From positions 1 to 64,000 of the forward strand of contig NZ_QWFA01000010.1 of the NCBI RefSeq assembly GCF_003501885.1: a stretch of 64,000 bases of DNA. Reading direction: 5' to 3'. The stretch is from Streptomyces globisporus (lineage in GTDB: Bacteria; Actinomycetota; Actinomycetes; Streptomycetales; Streptomycetaceae). The position numbers and the translations under genes are program-made. Positions 62,044 to 64,000 of the stretch are shown piece after piece (the stretch's first letter is position 1; the number at the start of each line of letters is the position of its first letter). Below the pieces are notes generated by a model. That model was not told where the DNA came from. It did not search any database and saw nothing but the letters and a program-made list of their open reading frames with translations.

Positions 62044-62085
62044 CTCGCAGGGGCACGCGTCCCGCTCGCAGAGGCATGCGTCCCG
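62044..62085. repeat. Tandem 21-base repeat upstream of otsA
   Basis: CTCGCAGGGGCACGCGTCCCG and CTCGCAGAGGCATGCGTCCCG lie back to back with two differences. They are 39-80 bases upstream of the otsA start on the minus strand and may be part of its promoter or a slippage product. Confidence 0.6.
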
Positions 62086-62131
62086 CCGCCCCACGCCGTG
62101 GGCCCGTCCCGGACGGCCGCCGCTCGCCCGC

Positions 62132-63109
62132 TCACGCCGCGTGGCGCTCCGCGTACTCCGCGATCTCCCGCATCGGCGGCCGTTCCTCCGTGTCCACCGC
62201 ATGGGTGCGCGGCACGAAGCCGTCCTCGCCGCGCTCGAACTGGGTCAGCGCAGGCCGCACCAGATGGCCCCGGGAGAGCCGCAGCTGCGCCGTGCGGTAG
62301 ATGGCCGCCGCCATCCGGCCCAGCGCCTGACCGTCCTGGTGGCGGTGGCGCCGCACCCCCACATCCACCTGGCCCAGCGCGTCCAGGCCCACGGTGTGCA
62401 GCGCGTCCACGAGCAGCCCCAGTTCCACTCCGTAACCGACCGGGAACGGCAGCCGCTCCAGCAGGGACCGGCGCACCGCGTACTCGCCGCCCAGCGGCTG
62501 CACGAAACCGGCCAGCTGCGGCCAGTGCAGATTGAGCAGCGGGCGTGCCACCAGTTCAGTGACCCGGCCGCCCTGGCCTGCGCTGTCGCCGAGCGGGCGG
62601 TCGTACATCGCCTTGACGAACTGGATGGCGGGATCGGTGAGCAGCGGGCCGACCGTCCCCGAGACGAAGTCCGCCGAGAAGTCCTTGAGGTCGGCGTCCA
62701 CGAAGCAGACGATCTCGCCGCTGGTCACCAGGAGTGAGCGCCACAGCACCTCGCCCTTGCCGGGCAGGGCCGGGATCCTGGGCAGGATCGCGTCCCGGTG
62801 GACGACGCGCGCGCCCGCCGCCCGGGCCACGGCCGCGGTGGCGTCGGTGGAGCCGGAGTCGATCACCACGAGTTCGTCGACGAGCCGGACCTTCTCCATC
62901 AGCTCGCGGCGGATCACCGCCACGATCGCGCCGACCGTGGCCTCCTCGTTCAGCGCGGGCAGGACCACGCTCACGGACGTACGGCGCGGGTCGGCGGCCC
63001 GGGCGTCGGTGAGCTGGTGCAGCGGGCGGTCGCCGGACGACCAGGAACGCCTGGTCAGCCAGCGTTCCACCTCTTCGAGCACGGTCGGCACTCCCTGTGT
63101 GTGATCCAT
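62132..63109 (-). CDS. gpgS: Glucosyl-3-phosphoglycerate synthase (GT81)
   Basis: A 325-residue GT-A enzyme related to GpgS, which makes glucosyl-3-phosphoglycerate, a precursor of glucosylglycerate and methylglucose lipopolysaccharides. The VVLPALNEEATVGAIV and VIDSGSTDAT nucleotide-binding stretches, the metal-binding DAD in VCFVDADLKDF, and the long GYGVELGLLVDAL region are typical. It lies upstream of otsA on the same strand, linking compatible-solute genes, and is divergent from thrC. Confidence 0.88.
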   Translation of the reverse strand: MDHTQGVPTVLEEVERWLTRRSWSSGDRPLHQLTDARAADPRRTSVSVVLPALNEEATVGAIVAVIRRELMEKVRLVDELVVIDSGSTDATAAVARAAGARVVHRDAILPRIPALPGKGEVLWRSLLVTSGEIVCFVDADLKDFSADFVSGTVGPLLTDPAIQFVKAMYDRPLGDSAGQGGRVTELVARPLLNLHWPQLAGFVQPLGGEYAVRRSLLERLPFPVGYGVELGLLVDALHTVGLDALGQVDVGVRRHRHQDGQALGRMAAAIYRTAQLRLSRGHLVRPALTQFERGEDGFVPRTHAVDTEERPPMREIAEYAERHAA

Positions 63110-63237
63110 CTCGCGGTTCGGACGACTATCTCAACGGTCCGGTGCTTCGGTTACAGTCTTGAACAACGCGGATGACCGTCGCATGTCGGGGTCGGACCGC
63201 ACATAAACGCCTGGATCGAAGATCCAGCGCCATAGAG

Positions 63238-63361
63238 CTCATCCAGAGGGACTGAGGGAACGGCCCGTTGAAGTCCCGGCAACCCTCCTGCCGACCGCGA
63301 GGTCACGGTGGGGAAGGTGCCAATTCCGTCTTGCGGCGAAATGCGTCGCGAGGAAGATGAG
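63238..63361 (+). promoter_or_regulatory. SAM-I riboswitch (S-box) upstream of thrC
   Basis: The P1 helix pairs CTCATC (63238-63243) with GATGAG (63356-63361). Conserved SAM-I blocks are present in order: AGAGGGACTGAGGGA, then CCGGCAACC, then GGAAGGTGCCAATTCC. These match the SAM-I consensus well. It lies 20 bases before the threonine synthase start, so SAM binding could control thrC translation. Threonine synthase competes with methionine synthesis for homoserine phosphate-derived carbon, which gives a reason for this control. Confidence 0.93.
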
Positions 63362-63381
63362 GAGAAAGGGCCTCCGCCATC

Positions 63382-64000
63382 ATGGCTGTTCAGACCGTCG
63401 CAGGTAATGCCACCACCGCCTCCCCGGACCTCGGTCCCGCCGCGGCGCTTTCCTGCCGCGAGTGCGGCGAGCGTTTCGAGCTCGGCCCCCTTTTCGCCTG
63501 TGCGTCCTGTTTCGGGCCGCTGGAAGTGGCCTACGACCTGCCCACCGGCTCGCCCGAGGAGCTGCGCAAGCGCATCGAGGCCGGTCCGGACAACATCTGG
63601 CGCTACGCCCCGCTGCTGCCCGTCCCCGCCGACGTCGCGGACAAGCCCAACCTGAACCCCGGCTTCACCAAGCTGGTCAAGGCCGACAACCTCGCCCGTG
63701 AGCTGGGCGTCACCGGCGGCCTGTACGTGAAGGACGACTCCGGCAACCCGACGCACTCCTTCAAGGACCGCGTCGTCGCGATCGCCGTCGAGGCCGCCCG
63801 TGCCTTCGGTTTCACCACCCTCTCCTGCTCCTCCACGGGCAACCTGGCCGGAGCCGTCGGCGCCGCCGCCGCCCGTGCCGGACTGCGCTCCTGCGTGTTC
63901 ATCCCGCACGACCTGGAGCAGGGCAAGGTCGTCATGGCCGCGGTGTACGGCGGTGAACTGGTCGGCATCGAGGGCAATTACGACGACGTCAACCGCTTCT
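63382..64000 (+). CDS. thrC: Threonine synthase (truncated by window end)
   Basis: The first 206 residues of a PLP-dependent threonine synthase, which converts O-phosphohomoserine to threonine. The N-terminal zinc-ribbon-like CRECGE...CASC is present, as in many actinobacterial enzymes. The PLP lysine is in PTHSFKDRVV, and the phosphate-binding STGNLAGAVG follows. The ATG at 63382 lies just behind the SAM riboswitch, with GGAGAAAGGG upstream. The reading frame runs off the window without a stop. Confidence 0.95.
   Translation, partial: MAVQTVAGNATTASPDLGPAAALSCRECGERFELGPLFACASCFGPLEVAYDLPTGSPEELRKRIEAGPDNIWRYAPLLPVPADVADKPNLNPGFTKLVKADNLARELGVTGGLYVKDDSGNPTHSFKDRVVAIAVEAARAFGFTTLSCSSTGNLAGAVGAAAARAGLRSCVFIPHDLEQGKVVMAAVYGGELVGIEGNYDDVNRF

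Noticed and set aside
59592-62737. Long frames on both strands opposite otsB, otsA and gpgS
   Set aside because: They cross real gene boundaries and are mirror frames of genes with clear catalytic motifs.
1-64000. CRISPR arrays, rRNA genes, insertion sequences or a replication origin
   Set aside because: No regularly spaced repeats, rRNA-like stretches, transposase frames or DnaA-box clusters were recognised on either strand.

Overview
The window is high-GC actinobacterial DNA that reads as a Streptomyces chromosome. The signs are bldG, the MFS-thymidylate kinase fusion, lysine-rich-tailed TopA, many GTG starts and ATGA or GTGA overlaps, and an angucycline gene cluster. All function calls come from reading the sequence and from family knowledge; no database search was run.

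Left flank (1-20,223) is conserved housekeeping DNA. It holds a TadE-like secretion protein, an MrfA-like helicase, bldG and its RsbW-like neighbour, an H+-pyrophosphatase, a lipoprotein, a methyltransferase, topA, the MFS-tmk fusion, holB, a secreted peptidase and tRNA-Thr(CGT).

The centre (about 20,580-52,640) is one complete-looking type II polyketide cluster of the landomycin/urdamycin angucycline family. A JadR1/LanI-type response regulator lies behind an AT-rich promoter with a 12-bp palindrome. It is convergent with an OvmZ-like protein. A long + strand block then runs oxygenase, cyclase, KS-alpha, KS-beta, ACP, C9 ketoreductase, didomain aromatase/cyclase, oxygenase-SDR fusion, flavin reductase and carboxyltransferase. 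After a 383-bp gap come the sugar genes (G, H, Q, R, S, T types), a hydrolase, a LanV-like reductase, a VOC protein, three glycosyltransferases, a B12-fold protein, a 14-TM exporter, an epimerase, a second 4-ketoreductase and a LanZ4/LanZ5-like flavin reductase and hydroxylase pair. The sugar genes are enough for NDP-D-olivose and NDP-L-rhodinose. I expect a landomycin-type aglycone carrying a short olivose/rhodinose chain, because the LanGT3 and LanZ2 equivalents are absent. Symbols of the lan type are provisional, given by family and gene order.

Right flank (52,640-64,000): a secreted vanadium-haloperoxidase-like protein, a small membrane protein, a Ser/Thr kinase with an external domain, a GntR/ABC operon with a likely operator, otsB, otsA, a glucosyl-3-phosphoglycerate synthase, and thrC behind a SAM riboswitch. 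thrC runs off the window end.

The least explained items are: a B12-binding-fold protein without the cobalamin-ligand motif between two glycosyltransferases; an oxygenase-reductase fusion whose reductase domain has lost its catalytic tetrad but has its own internal ribosome binding site; and the regulator promoter with three TGACA half-sites.
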